Below, piece by piece: positions 61,992 to 64,000 of a stretch of DNA of 64,000 nt. How positions within the stretch are numbered: position 1 is the stretch's first letter; every line of letters begins with the position of its first letter. Below the pieces are notes generated by a model, which was given only the letters and a program-made list of their open reading frames with translations, had not been told where the DNA came from and searched no databases. Made by a program: the position numbers and the translations under genes. The stretch spans positions 62,001-126,000 of the forward strand of contig CANMWT010000007.1 in assembly GCA_947501635.1 (NCBI GenBank). The letters are read 5' to 3'. The stretch is from an uncultured Roseobacter sp. GTDB lineage: Bacteria; Pseudomonadota; Alphaproteobacteria; Rhodobacterales; Rhodobacteraceae.

Positions 61992-63380
61992 ATGGCAAGT
62001 TACGACGTAATCATCATCGGCTCGGGTCCGGGCGGCTATGTCTGCGCCATACGCTGCGCGCAACTCGGCCTCAAAACAGCCTGCGTGGAAGGGCGCGACA
62101 CCTTGGGCGGCACCTGCCTGAATGTCGGCTGCATCCCTTCCAAAGCCCTCTTGCATGCAAGCCACATGTTGCATGAGGCAGAACACAACTTTGCCGCCAT
62201 GGGCCTTAAAGGCAAAAGCCCCTCCGTCGACTGGAAACAGATGATGGCCTATAAGGAAGACACCATTGGCCAGAACACCAAAGGCATCGAATTTCTTTTC
62301 AAAAAGAACAAGATAGATTGGCTGAAAGGCTGGGGATCGATCCCTGAGGCAGGCCGCGTAAAAGTCGGCGAAGAGGTGCATGAGGCCAAGCATATCATCA
62401 TCGCCTCGGGGTCCGAACCTGCGTCCCTGCCGGGCGTTGAAGTCGATGAAAAGGTCGTGGTCACATCAACCGGCGCGCTGGAGTTGGGCAAGGTGCCCAA
62501 GAAAATGGTGGTCATCGGCGCGGGCGTCATCGGGCTCGAGCTTGGGTCTGTCTACGCGCGTCTGGGCGCCGAGGTGACAGTGGTCGAATTTTTGGATGCC
62601 ATCACCCCCGGCATGGACGGCGAAATTCAGAAAACCTTCCAAAGGACACTGAAAAAACAGGGCCTTAACTTTGTCATGGGGGCAGCCGTCCAGAAAACGG
62701 AAGCCACCAAAACCAAAGCCAAAGTGCACTATAAACTGCGCAAAGATGACAGTGAACACGTGCTGGACGCAGATGTGGTGCTGGTCGCTACGGGCCGAAA
62801 ACCCTTTACCGAAGGGCTTGGGCTGGACGCACTGGGCATGAAAATGTCCCCGCGGGGACAGATAGAAGTTAACGCCACATGGGAGACATCGGTGCCCGGC
62901 ATCTATGCCATCGGCGACGTCATCGCAGGCCCGATGCTCGCCCATAAGGCCGAAGACGAAGGCATGGCAGCGGCCGAGCAGGTCGCAGGCAAACACGGTC
63001 ACGTCAACTACGGCGTGATCCCCGGCGTGATCTACACACACCCCGAGGTCGCCAACGTGGGCCACACCGAAGAAGAACTCAAGGAAGCCGGACGCGCCTA
63101 TAAGGTCGGCAAATTCAGCTTTATGGGAAATGGACGGGCCAAGGCGAATTTTGCCGGCGACGGCTTTGTCAAAATTATCGTGGACAAGGAAAGTGATCGT
63201 ATTCTCGGCGCGCATATCATCGGGCCGGCAGCAGGTGATCTTATTCACGAAATCTGCGTTGCCATGGAATTCGGCGCCTCCGCCGAGGACCTCGCCATGA
63301 CGTGCCACGCGCACCCGACATACTCCGAAGCGGTCCGCGAAGCCGCTCTCGCCTGCGGCGATGGACCCATCCATATGTGA
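61992..63380 (+). CDS. lpdA: Dihydrolipoyl dehydrogenase (E3)
   Basis: FAD/NAD enzyme that reoxidises the lipoyl groups of E2 in 2-oxoglutarate (and other 2-oxoacid) dehydrogenase complexes, 462 residues. The FAD motif is [12 protein letters not shown], the redox disulfide is Cys42 and Cys47 in [13 protein letters not shown], the NAD motif is [19 protein letters not shown] and the C-terminal catalytic pair is [16 protein letters not shown] precedes the ATG. It follows four small membrane proteins, so it lies near the suc operon but is not tightly coupled to it. Confidence 0.98.
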   Translation: MASYDVIIIGSGPGGYVCAIRCAQLGLKTACVEGRDTLGGTCLNVGCIPSKALLHASHMLHEAEHNFAAMGLKGKSPSVDWKQMMAYKEDTIGQNTKGIEFLFKKNKIDWLKGWGSIPEAGRVKVGEEVHEAKHIIIASGSEPASLPGVEVDEKVVVTSTGALELGKVPKKMVVIGAGVIGLELGSVYARLGAEVTVVEFLDAITPGMDGEIQKTFQRTLKKQGLNFVMGAAVQKTEATKTKAKVHYKLRKDDSEHVLDADVVLVATGRKPFTEGLGLDALGMKMSPRGQIEVNATWETSVPGIYAIGDVIAGPMLAHKAEDEGMAAAEQVAGKHGHVNYGVIPGVIYTHPEVANVGHTEEELKEAGRAYKVGKFSFMGNGRAKANFAGDGFVKIIVDKESDRILGAHIIGPAAGDLIHEICVAMEFGASAEDLAMTCHAHPTYSEAVREAALACGDGPIHM

Positions 63381-63417
63381 TACGCATCCGCGAAAGCGGC
63401 TTGCGGGGACCGGGGGC

Positions 63418-63448
63418 ACACCCTGCCGTTTACGCGGCAGGGTGTTTT
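63418..63448 (+). terminator. Rho-independent terminator of lpdA
   Basis: ACACCCTGCCG (63418-63428) pairs with CGGCAGGGTGT (63435-63445), 11 bp, loop 6 nt, followed by a T run (63445-63448). It lies about 38 bp after the lpdA stop. Confidence 0.9.
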
Positions 63449-63507
63449 CCGTGCAGCCCTCCGGCCTCGCTAAGCAATCAGAACCAGCTGCCTGGTGAAG
63501 GCCTCGC

Positions 63508-64000
63508 CTACCACATGGTCTTGGCCGCGCGCGCGGGCCACGCGTCATCATAGGCGGCACCGCCCTCTTCGCCATCTGTCATCTCGGCAAGTATCTCGCC
63601 CGGCGAAGGCAGCCCCGCGCTGTGATCCACCCCCGACCATAGCCCCGCACGGATCTGGGCGCGAGCGCATTGCGTATAGATCTCGGCGATTTCGATCACA
63701 ATCACCGTGGCCGGCTGCCGCCCCGCCTTGTCGAAGCGCGCCCGCAGTCCTGCATCCGCCGTGAGCCACGCGCGCCCATTCAGGCGCACAACCGTGTTGG
63801 ACCCCGGCACCATGAACATGAGCGACACACGACCGTCTTCAACAATATTTCTAAGTGAATCCACGCGATTGTTCCCGCGCCAGTCAGGCATAAGCAACGT
63901 ACCCGGGTCCTGTTCCAGCACCACGGGGCCGTCATCGCCGCGGGGGCTTCCGTCGGTCCCACCCGCGCCCACTGTCGTCAGAACACAGAAGCGGGAAGCC
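63508..64000 (-). CDS. PPOX-type FMN flavoprotein (pyridoxamine oxidase-like), 5' end cut by window
   Basis: C-terminal 164 codons of a pyridoxamine 5'-phosphate oxidase-like FMN protein; the frame stays open to the window end with the family segment SRFCVLTT before GAGGTDGSPRGDDGPVVL. It includes LLMPDWRGNNRVDSLRNIVEDGRVSLMFMVPG, where the FMN phosphate contacts lie. This resembles the MSMEG_1061-type PPOX family, substrate unknown. GTG 63972 is inside the frame and not a likely true start. It is convergent to lpdA. Confidence 0.85.
   Translation of the reverse strand, partial: ASRFCVLTTVGAGGTDGSPRGDDGPVVLEQDPGTLLMPDWRGNNRVDSLRNIVEDGRVSLMFMVPGSNTVVRLNGRAWLTADAGLRARFDKAGRQPATVIVIEIAEIYTQCARAQIRAGLWSGVDHSAGLPSPGEILAEMTDGEEGGAAYDDAWPARAAKTMW

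Overview
The window is GC-rich chromosomal DNA from an alphaproteobacterium, almost certainly a member of the Rhodobacteraceae (Roseobacter group). The evidence is the gene content: an ethylmalonyl-CoA pathway (ccr, ecm, mch, mcl2) mixed with the TCA-cycle genes (sdhCDAB, mdh, sucCD, sucAB, lpd), a VPLPA-CTERM surface protein, a KpsT/KpsE/KdsA capsule module, a LuxR/LuxI quorum-sensing pair, and a periplasmic-glucan (opgC-opgG-opgH) operon. I see no rRNA, tRNA, CRISPR array, insertion sequence or phage gene. This is ordinary core-genome sequence with some unusual genes embedded in it.

Layout. 1-7.1 kb: end of a family III CoA-transferase gene, a TTC38-like TPR protein, and the coupled opgC-opgG-opgH operon. 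7.1-9.7 kb (minus strand): exported rhodanese and YHS proteins, an SseB-family protein and a UDG-superfamily protein. 9.9-13 kb: kpsT-kpsE-kdsA. 13-20 kb: rimO, a double-CDGSH protein, a DCC-family protein, an M48 lipoprotein protease, an aminotransferase, a BLUF photoreceptor, a universal stress protein, a NifU-like protein, tsaB and rimI. 20-25 kb: a BMP-type nucleoside ABC transporter. 25-30 kb: TSUP exporter plus TIGR02186 partner, a RecD-like helicase, and luxI-luxR with a small upstream gene. 30-47 kb: the ethylmalonyl-CoA genes around the sdh cluster. 47-64 kb: TSUP, mdh, VPLPA protein, the long suc operon (sucC, three secreted-protein genes, sucD, another secreted-protein gene, DUF805, sucA, sucB), four small membrane proteins, lpd, and the 5'-truncated end of a PPOX flavoprotein gene.

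How it fits together. Ccr, Ecm, Mch and Mcl2 carry out ethylmalonyl-CoA pathway steps that convert acetyl-CoA-derived crotonyl-CoA to glyoxylate, propionyl-CoA and malate. Sdh, Mdh, Suc and Lpd are the TCA steps that use these products, so this is one region for assimilating acetate and C2 units.

The strongest unexplained signal is a 31-bp bipartite operator-like element upstream of both sdhC and sucC. It is two GTGATCAC palindromes with centres exactly 21 bp apart, identical at all 25 positions outside a 6-bp spacer. Other points worth attention are a family of four-cysteine secreted modules inside the suc operon, a CPx6YRG(D/N)LYC tandem-repeat exported protein between sdhA and sdhB, four 11-bp tandem repeats just upstream of lpd, TTGC/GCAA dyads upstream of the ethylmalonyl-CoA genes, and a 71-codon gene overlapping the start of luxR.
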